Part shown: positions 1 to 4,280 of the stretch, in pieces
Layout of the letters: every line of letters starts with the position of its first letter
Position numbering within the stretch: position 1 is the stretch's first letter
Origin: Cellulomonadaceae bacterium
Lineage (GTDB): Bacteria; Actinomycetota; Actinomycetes; Actinomycetales; Cellulomonadaceae
Reading direction: 5' to 3'
DNA: 5,076 nucleotides
Assembly: GCA_031282935.1 (NCBI GenBank)
Contig: JAITCS010000099.1
Location: forward strand, 1 to 5,076
Program-made: the position numbers and the translations under genes
The notes under the pieces: model-generated
The model's input: only the letters and a program-made list of their open reading frames with translations
The model's database searches: none
What the model was told of the DNA's origin: nothing

Positions 1-248
1 TGAGCTTCGGTTACGGCTTCGGGCAGGATTTTTTCTGGCACGATGGGGACGACGGGGACGACCGGGACTTGGAAAGACTCAGCCGTTACGGTGGGCAGCC
101 CTGAAAGCGCAGACCCCCCGGCAGTCCCGACAGCCAGCGCCGCCGTGGGCGCTCCGCAGTAAGCCAGTGCGAACCCGACAGCCAGCCCCGCGTATCCGGG
201 CCAAAACCGTGTGGACGCATGACGGTTCCGCACACCCAATCCGCTCAC
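1..248 (-). CDS. Possible secreted or membrane protein, 5' fragment running off the left edge
   Basis: I do not recognise this product. On the minus strand a frame opens after a TGA at 257-255 and stays open to the window edge (about 82 codons). Possible starts are GTG at 248, TTG at 239 and GTG at 233; none has a clean Shine-Dalgarno, so the start is uncertain. The N-terminus resembles a Sec signal peptide: a basic stretch (RNRHASTRFW), then a long Ala/Gly/Leu/Val-rich hydrophobic stretch with possible signal-peptidase sites around APTAALA or PTVTA, then a Val-Pro-rich segment (VPVVPVVPIVP) that could be a linker. Hand-counted GC of the three codon positions is about 71, 60 and 68%, which is only weakly coding-like. 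A competing reading is a plus-strand frame that enters from the left edge and ends at TGA 102-104 (tail FFWHDGDDGDDRDLERLSRY). The basic-then-hydrophobic layout just after an upstream stop favours the minus strand, but not decisively. Confidence 0.45.
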   Translation of the reverse strand, partial: MSGLGVRNRHASTRFWPGYAGLAVGFALAYCGAPTAALAVGTAGGSALSGLPTVTAESFQVPVVPVVPIVPEKILPEAVTEA

Positions 249-381
249 CCCGTTTCAACCCCAGCGCAAATTGCTATTCGCGCAATGGTAAAACCGGCAC
301 CTGCCCTGAGTGCGTGACCGAATCGCCGAATTTGCCAAATCGTTATGAAAGAATTTCCGGCCTCCTGGTTTCGGCGGGGCG
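249..381. other. Intergenic stretch, no gene recognised
   Basis: This is the space between the possible left-edge gene and the repeat downstream of the toxin gene. It is less GC-rich than the flanking arrays, especially around 261-355. It contains a weak ATTGC/GCAAT inverted pair near 271-287 and a decayed repeat half (GTTTCAACC) near 252-260. It could hold the promoter of the left-edge gene, but I see no hexamer pair good enough to call. Confidence 0.4.
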
Positions 382-407
382 GGTGGTTTCGACCAGGCTC
401 AACCACC
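382..407 (+). repeat. Short GGTTTCGACC-type repeat downstream of the toxin gene
   Basis: The core GGTTTCGACCAGGCTCAACC lies at 385-404. Adding three bases on each side gives perfect 7-bp inverted ends, GGTGGTT and AACCACC. It is 58 bases past the toxin stop codon and is the left-most full member of the family seen across this window. A half copy (ACTCAACCGACGGGA) follows at 413-427. The sequence has no U-rich tail, so I do not call it a terminator. Confidence 0.85.
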
Positions 408-465
408 AGGCGACTCAACCGACGGGAGAGGGTGGCGGCGGGTTGCCAGCGGTTTAGTCGAGCGG

Positions 466-822
466 TTAGGTCGTTCCACCTAACTTTTTCGCCAGGTTGT
501 CCCAGTAGTCCACGCGTCCACTCCAATAAAGTGGCGCCCGTTTTTCATGGGCATATGCGATCACGTTGAAGTGGGTTCCATCAGAAAAATAAACGATTCG
601 ATACGGGAAATTCGGTAACTTGCGAGAGCGCACATCTGGCTTTCCTGTCCATCCAGGGAATATTGCCCACATGTCTGGATTCTTGGCTGTATCAACTCGG
701 TACTTCCGAATCTCGGCAGCCAAAGATTCCGCCGAATTTGGGTTCCGTTCCTTGTGCCATGCCAAAGCCTCTTTCAGCTCAGCTTGAGCGTCGGGATGGA
801 CTCTCCGTTTCAGCGCCACCAC
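466..822 (-). CDS. RelE/ParE-superfamily toxin of a type II toxin-antitoxin module
   Basis: This 118-residue protein is probably a small globular toxin that is held inactive by the antitoxin encoded just upstream. The whole length follows the plasmid-stabilisation (ParE/RelE-like, PF05016-type) pattern. An N-terminal strand and helix (VHPDAQAELKEALAWHKERNP, residues 8-28, quoted here only as a landmark with key residues H9, P10, E15 and W22) is followed by a second helix to about residue 47. Then come NP (48-49), the core strand FPYRIVY (72-78) and the C-terminal hallmark AYAHEKRAPLYWSGR (89-103). A 15-residue tail follows. The start is GTG at 822, with a second GTG at 819. The Shine-Dalgarno is weak, and the gap to the antitoxin stop is six bases, so translation is probably coupled. 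The target (gyrase or ribosome-bound mRNA) cannot be told from sequence. Bases 541-720 are about 47% GC by hand count, far below the replication genes, which suggests transfer. Confidence 0.9.
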   Translation of the reverse strand: MVALKRRVHPDAQAELKEALAWHKERNPNSAESLAAEIRKYRVDTAKNPDMWAIFPGWTGKPDVRSRKLPNFPYRIVYFSDGTHFNVIAYAHEKRAPLYWSGRVDYWDNLAKKLGGTT

Positions 823-828
823 AAGTTT

Positions 829-987
829 CTATTCAGCGAGCAATGCCGCAATTTGAGCATCTGCTTCGTCTTCATCTAGCCATTGAATGTTTGGATCGTC
901 AATGCGGCGGCGAATTTCGGCGCACCAGGCCACATCTATGTCACTTTGCGTGTCCGGCTGGAAAGTCAGCGGCAAAGTTTCAGTCAT
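829..987 (-). CDS. Short addiction-module antitoxin, partner of the downstream toxin
   Basis: The 52-residue acidic protein ends in the block typical of addiction-module antitoxins (PF09720-like): AWCAEIRRRIDD at residues 21-32, then an Asp/Glu-rich turn, then a final helix DEADAQIAALLAE. It should bind and neutralise the toxin encoded six bases downstream, and may autoregulate the operon, as many such pairs do. Start choice: the ATG at 987 has a GGGGG tract seven bases upstream. An ATG at 993 would instead suit a leaderless transcript, since TATCAT lies six bases before it. A GTG at 1056 would add residues without family resemblance. Members of this family are usually about 65-80 residues long with a leading helix rich in Arg, Leu and Ala. 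That helix is absent here in every upstream frame, so this is a compact or N-terminally shortened version. The pairing with a clear toxin raises confidence. Confidence 0.75.
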   Translation of the reverse strand: MTETLPLTFQPDTQSDIDVAWCAEIRRRIDDPNIQWLDEDEADAQIAALLAE

Positions 988-999
988 AGCCATACCCCC

Positions 1000-1005
1000 A
1001 TGATA
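1000..1005 (-). promoter_or_regulatory. Candidate -10 element of the toxin-antitoxin operon
   Basis: Read on the minus strand this is TATCAT, one mismatch from TATAAT. It is followed by GGGGGT and then ATG (993), so transcription would begin close to that ATG. No good -35 hexamer is visible 16-18 bases upstream. A -10-only, leaderless arrangement is common in actinobacteria, but this remains a weak call. Confidence 0.35.
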
Positions 1006-1065
1006 CCGCAACCCAGCTGACCTTGATTCGCGGGGTGTCATTCCAGCAACCGCCACGGATTCCGT

Positions 1066-1188
1066 GGTTTCGACCAGTTGGGTGGTTTCGGCAGAACCCG
1101 TGGTTTAGGCAGTACCCGTGGTTTCGACCAGGCTCAACCGACGGGATGGGTGGTTTCGGCAGAACCCGTGGTTTCGACACGCTCAACC
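1066..1188 (+). repeat. Tandem array of short GGTTT...ACC repeats upstream of the toxin-antitoxin operon
   Basis: Members in order: a half copy at 1066-1077; 15-bp forms GGTTTCGGCAGAACC at 1084-1098 and 1152-1166, with a variant GGTTTAGGCAGTACC at 1102-1116; and full forms at 1120-1139 and 1170-1188. The positions 1080-1106 and 1148-1174 are an identical 27-bp direct repeat, 68 bases apart. At 1082-1117 the 15-bp forms follow each other as an 18-bp tandem (GTGGTTT...ACCC). Full members are followed by GACGGG. The long open frames that cross this array are repeat translations and not genes. Confidence 0.88.
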
Positions 1189-1201
1189 GACGGGTTGGGG
1201 T

Positions 1202-1300
1202 GGTTTTGGTGACCGACGCAGCGCGAGAGTAGAGTCCGCTTGCGGATTCTACCGAGGCCAGGAGGGAATAGGGAGCGCAGCGACCGACACAGGCTTAACC
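1202..1300 (+). repeat. Long-form repeat element, copy 1, with central hairpin
   Basis: This 99-bp block is matched by a second copy at 3422-3521, about 87% identical by manual alignment (12 mismatches and one gap). It begins GGTTTTGGTGACC and ends CACAGGCTTAACC, so its ends correspond to the left and right halves of the short repeat. The central hairpin spans 1229-1252: stem GTAGAGTCCGC, loop TT, and the complementary arm ending TTCTAC, giving 11 pairs as plus-strand RNA with one G-U pair. It contains no plausible reading frame and no T-run after the hairpin. Function unknown. Confidence 0.82.
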
Positions 1301-1313
1301 GACGGGAGGGGCG

Positions 1314-1390
1314 GGTGGTTTCGACCTGACTCAACCACCGATAGCGCTCAACCGACGGGAGAAGGTACGTGGTTTCGACCAGGCTCAACC
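1314..1390 (+). repeat. Short repeats just downstream of holB
   Basis: A copy at 1314-1339 has perfect GGTGGTT and AACCACC inverted ends around TCGACCTGACTC. A half copy CTCAACC lies at 1347-1353, followed by GACGGGA. A full copy GGTTTCGACCAGGCTCAACC at 1371-1390 ends eight bases from the holB stop codon. Placement directly after the gene could affect 3'-end formation or transcript stability, but this is inference. Confidence 0.85.
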
Positions 1391-1398
1391 GGCGGGAA

Positions 1399-2556
1399 TT
1401 ACCAGCGGAGCGCGAGCAGCATGGCCTCCATCGCCAACAACGCCGGTACGTTCGCGGCCAAGCGGGCCTGCGCCTCCAGCACGGCGTCCACCCGCTCCAA
1501 GGTCTGGGCCGGGGTGAGGCGCACGGCCAGGTCAGCGGTGAGGCGAGCGGCTGCCGGGCTGGCCCCATTAGTGGCCAAAACCTCGGCCTGGAACTGCAAC
1601 ACCAACACGTCGCGCAACAGGGTCAGCAGGTCAGAGCAGGTGCGCTGCAGCACATCCCGCTCGGCTCGGCGAGCACGGCGTTTCTGATCCTCTTCCAAAT
1701 CCTTGAACTGGGTGCGCAACTTCGCCGGAATGGCGTCGTCGCTGGCCAGGCCCAGCACTGAGCGTAATTGCGTGATTTCGCGTTCATCGCTGACGTTGGT
1801 TGCGGCGGCGGCCTCGGCCCTGGCGCCCTCCACCAGGGCGGCGGCTTGGATGGCGGCGGCAGGCACGGAACGGGTGGCGCTCAACATCTCGAAGGTGGCG
1901 AGGCGGCGTTGCATGGCGCCCGGGTCCTTGGCGAGCCAGCGGGCCATCCCTATGTGGGAGCCGGCGGTTTGCGCGGCGGCCAGGGCGTTCTCGGCGGGCA
2001 CGCCCTCGCGGATGAGCAGGTCAGCGACCTCGGAAACCTTGGGCACTTGCAGGCGAACAATGCGGCACCGCGAGCGAATGGTGGGGATGACGTCTTGGGC
2101 TGTGGGCCCGCACAGCAGCCAAATAGTGCCGGGGGGCGGCTCTTCAACGGCCTTGAGCAGCACGTTTGCGGCGCCTTGCGACATCCTGTCCACGTCCTCG
2201 ATCACGAACACGCGGTAGCGGCCCACGGACGGCTTGGCGGCGGCCTGTTCCACGAGGTCGCGCACGTCCTTGATGGCGATGGTCACCGCCTCGGTGGTCA
2301 CGGTTTTGACGTCCGGATGGGTGCCCGCGAGTACCATTTTGCAGCCCGGACACTGCCCGCAGCCGGTGCGGGAGTCACATTCGAGGGCGGCGGCGAACGC
2401 GCGGGCGGCGGTGGAGCGGCCGGATCCAGGCGGCCCGACGAGCAGCCACGCATGGGTCAGCGCTTTCGGCTCCTTCCCGGCCTGCTGCAACTGTTTGACG
2501 GCATCAACCTGTCCCACCACGGCGTCCCAAACGGTCGCTGGCGTCGCCTCCTGCAT
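1399..2556 (-). CDS. holB: DNA polymerase III subunit delta-prime (clamp loader)
   Basis: This 385-residue cytoplasmic AAA+ subunit works with gamma/tau and delta to load the beta sliding clamp onto primed DNA. Visible features in order: a VVGQ motif (13-16); Walker A GPPGSGRST (41-49), where Arg replaces the catalytic Lys; a four-cysteine zinc module (C60, C66, C69, C72); HPDV (80-83); a degenerate Walker B VFVIEDVDRM (116-125); NVLLKAVEEPP (131-141); and the sensor motif SRC (162-164). A charged C-terminal collar region follows (EEDQKRRARRAERD). The degenerate Walker A fits a non-hydrolysing delta-prime and not the tau/gamma ATPase. Length fits actinobacterial members. The start at ATG 2556 is chosen because GGAGG sits eight bases upstream; a TTG at 2604 would add 16 residues without family support. 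The gene is separated from tmk by about 1 kb of repeats, so it probably has its own promoter. The stop is TAA at 1401-1399. Confidence 0.97.
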   Translation of the reverse strand: MQEATPATVWDAVVGQVDAVKQLQQAGKEPKALTHAWLLVGPPGSGRSTAARAFAAALECDSRTGCGQCPGCKMVLAGTHPDVKTVTTEAVTIAIKDVRDLVEQAAAKPSVGRYRVFVIEDVDRMSQGAANVLLKAVEEPPPGTIWLLCGPTAQDVIPTIRSRCRIVRLQVPKVSEVADLLIREGVPAENALAAAQTAGSHIGMARWLAKDPGAMQRRLATFEMLSATRSVPAAAIQAAALVEGARAEAAAATNVSDEREITQLRSVLGLASDDAIPAKLRTQFKDLEEDQKRRARRAERDVLQRTCSDLLTLLRDVLVLQFQAEVLATNGASPAAARLTADLAVRLTPAQTLERVDAVLEAQARLAANVPALLAMEAMLLALRW

Positions 2557-2564
2557 TGGTGCCC

Positions 2565-2569
2565 CCTCC
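2565..2569 (-). promoter_or_regulatory. Shine-Dalgarno of holB
   Basis: Read on the minus strand, GGAGG is followed by GGGCACCA and then ATG at 2556, an eight-base spacing. It is the strongest ribosome binding site in the window, and it decides the holB start against the upstream TTG at 2604. Confidence 0.85.
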
Positions 2570-2651
2570 GCTTTCGCCCGATTCCTAAGCGCCAACCCTA
2601 ACAAACGCGGGCGGTTGTTCGGGGCGAGCGGCGCGGGCAGGCGTACTAAAT

Positions 2652-2707
2652 AGGTGACGACCGGGGAATCGCTCTAAAGAGGTGGCGGCCGGGGAATCGC
2701 TCAAATT
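2652..2707 (+). repeat. Two-unit 28-bp tandem repeat upstream of holB
   Basis: Units at 2652-2679 and 2680-2707 share the identical core CCGGGGAATCGCTC (2661-2674 and 2689-2702) and the lead AGGTG(A/G)CG(A/G). They lie about 95-150 bases upstream of the holB start. A paired site at this distance could be an operator, or simply a local duplication in a repeat-rich tract. Confidence 0.75.
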
Positions 2708-2720
2708 GACGGGGCAAACC

Positions 2721-2770
2721 GGTGGTTGAGCCTGTCGAAACCACCCCACAGCTTTCGACGGGCCTCAACC
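2721..2770. repeat. Inverted pair of short repeats, first
   Basis: A reverse-oriented copy at 2721-2745 (GGTGGTT, GAGCCTGTCGA, AACCACC, with perfect 7-bp inverted ends) is followed after five bases by a forward copy CTTTCGACGGGCCTCAACC ending at 2770. The two can fold on each other into a long imperfect hairpin. This is the same head-to-head arrangement as bacterial REP/BIME elements, though the sequences are not the enterobacterial ones. Confidence 0.82.
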
Positions 2771-2895
2771 TCCAGGCAGGGAGTGGAGGATGGTTGGGAG
2801 GAACGACGCGCGCGGTTATCTAGTTGGGCAAGACGGCGACGGTGGGAGCAGGGGCGAGCGGCGCGGGTGAATAGCTTAAGGTACTGGGGCAATCA

Positions 2896-2945
2896 GGTGG
2901 TTGAGCCTGTCGAAACTACCGCCATAGGATTCGACGGGCTCGACC
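2896..2945. repeat. Inverted pair of short repeats, second
   Basis: A reverse copy at 2896-2920 (GGTGGTTGAGCCTGTCGAAA then CTACC) is followed by a forward copy GGATTCGACGGGCTCGACC at 2927-2945 and then CTCCAG. The upstream flank shares GCGAGCGGCGCGGG with 2624-2637, and ATAGCTT with 3287-3293, so the pair is part of a larger repeated unit. Confidence 0.82.
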
Positions 2946-3063
2946 TCCAGCTTAAAGGAGCGGACCTCCAGCTTGACGAGGCTCAACCCCCAGCATCCGT
3001 TTTGACGACGGATTTCCCAACCCGCTCGCCATATCGGAAAAGAGGTGGAGGGCAGGGTGTGTT

Positions 3064-3180
3064 GAAATCCGGGGTTTCGACGGGGCTCAACCGCCGGGCA
3101 CGGCGGCGGCAGCGGTTAGGGTCGGGGCTGGAATCAGGGGTTTCGATGGACTCAACCGCCGGGCACGGCGGCGGCGGGTG
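3064..3180 (+). repeat. Tandem of two units with an identical 25-bp core
   Basis: Positions 3086-3110 and 3151-3175 are identical over 25 bases (CTCAACCGCCGGGCA followed by CGGCGGCGGC), 65 bases apart. Each is preceded by a short-repeat left half: GGTTTCGACGGGGCTCAACC at 3073-3092 and GGTTTCGATGGACTCAACC at 3139-3157. A third decayed match, lacking the left half, lies at 3385-3410. The array looks like unequal duplication of a repeat plus a GC-rich spacer. Confidence 0.85.
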
Positions 3181-3240
3181 TAGTGGCGAACGGCGCGCGG
3201 GAGGTCTTGGGAGGAATACGGCTGCCGGGTCGGGCAAAGG

Positions 3241-3265
3241 CGGTGGCGGTGGCGGTGGGGGGCGG
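3241..3265 (+). other. G-rich tract with GGT/GGC run, possible G-quadruplex
   Basis: The plus strand reads as five GG pairs separated by single T or C bases, followed by GGGGGG, C and GGG. Many closely spaced GG pairs with one-base loops could fold into a two-layer quadruplex. It could also be a simple trinucleotide expansion in a GC-rich tract. Confidence 0.4.
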
Positions 3266-3320
3266 GATGAGCGGCGCGGCCTGTGGATAGCTTGATGTAG
3301 CGCAGGTGGCGGGCAAACGA

Positions 3321-3370
3321 GGTGGTTTAGGCTGCAGGAACTACCACAATAGGTTTCGACAGGCTCAACC
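3321..3370. repeat. Inverted pair of short repeats, third, with a decayed left arm
   Basis: The left arm at 3321-3345 (GGTGGTTTAGGCTGC then AGGAACTACC) keeps the ends of the reverse-oriented repeat but has a diverged centre. The right arm GGTTTCGACAGGCTCAACC at 3352-3370 is a consensus copy and is followed by TCCAGCTGA. The flanking order matches the second pair at 2896-2950, including the TCCAGCT that follows both. Confidence 0.78.
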
Positions 3371-3421
3371 TCCAGCTGACGGGGTTCTACCGCCGGTCAC
3401 GGCGGCGGCGCTGGAATCCGG

Positions 3422-3521
3422 GGTTTCGGTGACCGACGCAGACCGAGTGGAGAGTCCGCTTGCGGACTCTTCCGAGGGCCAGGAGGGCACAGGGAGCGAA
3501 GCGACCGCCACAGGCTCAACC
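3422..3521 (+). repeat. Long-form repeat element, copy 2, with central hairpin
   Basis: This is the 100-bp partner of 1202-1300. It starts GGTTTCGGTGACC and ends CACAGGCTCAACC. The hairpin at 3449-3472 has a perfect core, AGAGTCCGC, loop TT, GCGGACTCT, extended by a G-U and a G-C pair. Where copy 1 has T-A, this copy has G-U, and where copy 1 has G-U, this copy has G-C, so pairing is retained on the plus strand. Short repeat copies follow directly at 3527-3567. Confidence 0.82.
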
Positions 3522-3526
3522 GCCGG

Positions 3527-3567
3527 GGTTTCGACGGGGCAACCTCCAGGTTTCGACAGGCTCAACC
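3527..3567 (+). repeat. Two short repeats directly downstream of tmk
   Basis: A shortened copy GGTTTCGACGGGGCAACC (3527-3544) and a consensus copy GGTTTCGACAGGCTCAACC (3549-3567) stand in the same orientation, four bases apart, with CTCC following each. The second ends 16 bases from the tmk stop codon. Position right after a gene end parallels the copy beside holB. Confidence 0.87.
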
Positions 3568-3574
3568 TCCAGTT

Positions 3575-3599
3575 GGGCGGGGGTTAGGGGAGGAGGGGG
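3575..3599 (+). other. Canonical G-quadruplex motif across the tmk stop codon
   Basis: On the plus strand four G-runs of 3, 5, 4 and 5 bases are separated by loops C, TTA and AGGA, which satisfies the usual G3+N1-7 pattern. The TTA loop is the complement of the tmk TAA stop. The G-rich strand is the template for tmk, so any structure would form in DNA and not in the tmk mRNA. Confidence 0.55.
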
Positions 3600-4276
3600 T
3601 GGATGGCGGCTTTCACTTGGGCGGCTATGGTTTCGATGGGTGCTTCGGCGTTGATGACGTGCCAGCGCTGCGGCTCGGCAGCGGCAAGGGCAAGGTACGC
3701 CTGACGAACCGCTGCCTGCAGCTCTAGGCCAGCGCTTTCAATCCGGTCGGCGGGCTCGTCGGTGCGGCGGGCAGCGGTGAGCGCGGGGTCGGCATCGAAA
3801 AGAATCGTGATGTCTGGTACCAGATCGTTGGTGGCCCACCTCGATATCCACGCCACCTCATCTGGCACCAAAGACCGGCCCCCGCCCTGATACGCAATCG
3901 AGGAATCCGAGTAGCGGTCGCAAATGACGATGGCGCCGCGCGCTAAAGCCGGGCGGATCACCGTGGCGACATGATGAGCACGGTCGGCTGCGTAAAGCAG
4001 AGCCTCGGTGCGTTCGTCCAAGTGCTCCCCGTGCTGCACCAGATTGCGCAGCACCTTGCCCAAATCGGAACCGCCTGGCTCCCGGGTAAGCAGCACCTCT
4101 CTGCCACTACCGACGCCGAAACCAACCCCCGCGCTGCCCTTGTCGTCGGTACCGCCGCGAGAGCCGCCGTCTGGGCCCGCGCCTGCCCGCAGCCAATCCG
4201 CCAGCAACCCCGCTTGGGTACTCTTGCCGGACTTGTCGCAACCCTCCAGCGTTATGAAAAGACCTGAATTGTTCAT
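3584..4276 (-). CDS. tmk: Thymidylate kinase (dTMP kinase)
   Basis: This 230-residue cytoplasmic enzyme phosphorylates dTMP to dTDP with ATP, a committed step toward dTTP. Visible motifs: P-loop EGCDKSGKST (11-20); TREPGGSDLGKVLRNL (64-79), the nucleotide-binding segment; AADRAHH (96-102); the DRY-type motif CDRYSDSSIAYQG (119-131); and a LID-like segment ARRTDEPADRIES near the C-terminus. Bacterial enzymes are usually about 205-215 residues. The excess is a Gly/Asp/Ser-rich insert at roughly residues 32-58, between the first helix and the strand leading to TREPGG. The P-loop has Lys at position 15, where many bacterial enzymes have Gly. The start at ATG 4276 gives the usual short lead before the P-loop. 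It begins four bases after the topA stop, with only a weak AGGG upstream, so translational coupling with topA is likely. The stop is TAA. Confidence 0.97.
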   Translation of the reverse strand: MNNSGLFITLEGCDKSGKSTQAGLLADWLRAGAGPDGGSRGGTDDKGSAGVGFGVGSGREVLLTREPGGSDLGKVLRNLVQHGEHLDERTEALLYAADRAHHVATVIRPALARGAIVICDRYSDSSIAYQGGGRSLVPDEVAWISRWATNDLVPDITILFDADPALTAARRTDEPADRIESAGLELQAAVRQAYLALAAAEPQRWHVINAEAPIETIAAQVKAAIHPLLP

Positions 4277-4280
4277 AGCC

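Larger units (their letters stand above)
2557..3583. other. Repeat-rich intergenic region between tmk and holB, no gene recognised
   Basis: About 1.03 kb separates two genes that are usually close in actinobacteria. Open frames on both strands here are low-complexity translations of the repeats (runs of Gly, Arg and Ser plus recurring fragments such as SLSKP and FDRLNLQ), and they have no ribosome sites or family resemblance. The region holds a 28-bp tandem, three inverted repeat pairs, three degenerate composite units, a tandem with identical 25-bp cores, one copy of the 100-bp element and G-rich tracts. Individual parts are listed separately. A promoter for holB is expected near 2560-2700, but I cannot point to a convincing one. 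Confidence 0.8.

Noticed and set aside
271..330. A promoter for the left-edge gene
   Set aside because: Several AT-richer hexamers exist, but no -35/-10 pair has acceptable sequence and spacing.
1118..1687. A 189-codon plus-strand open frame overlapping the 3' part of holB
   Set aside because: It is half repeat translation and half the antisense shadow of a certain holB gene.
2410..2436. Arg in place of Lys in the HolB Walker A as a loss-of-function change
   Set aside because: The delta-prime subunit is not the clamp-loader ATPase, and GPPGSGRS-type loops are usual for actinobacterial delta-prime.
1768..2601. A 277-codon plus-strand open frame antisense to holB
   Set aside because: It is a GC-rich shadow frame (Gly/His/Arg-rich) lying within holB, whose motifs are unambiguous.
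2557..2604. TTG at 2604 as the holB start
   Set aside because: ATG at 2556 has a strong GGAGG eight bases upstream, and the extra 16 residues do not look like the family N-terminus.
2726..3295. A 189-codon plus-strand open frame in the tmk-holB gap
   Set aside because: It is a low-complexity translation of the repeats and G-rich tracts, with no ribosome site and no family pattern.
3449..3472. The hairpin in the long element as an intrinsic terminator
   Set aside because: No T-run follows on either strand; the flanks are CCGAGG and CACTCGG-like GC-rich sequence.
1066..3567. The repeats as a CRISPR array
   Set aside because: Copies vary in length, sequence and orientation, spacing ranges from 4 to over 100 bases, the spacers are themselves repetitive, and no cas gene is present.
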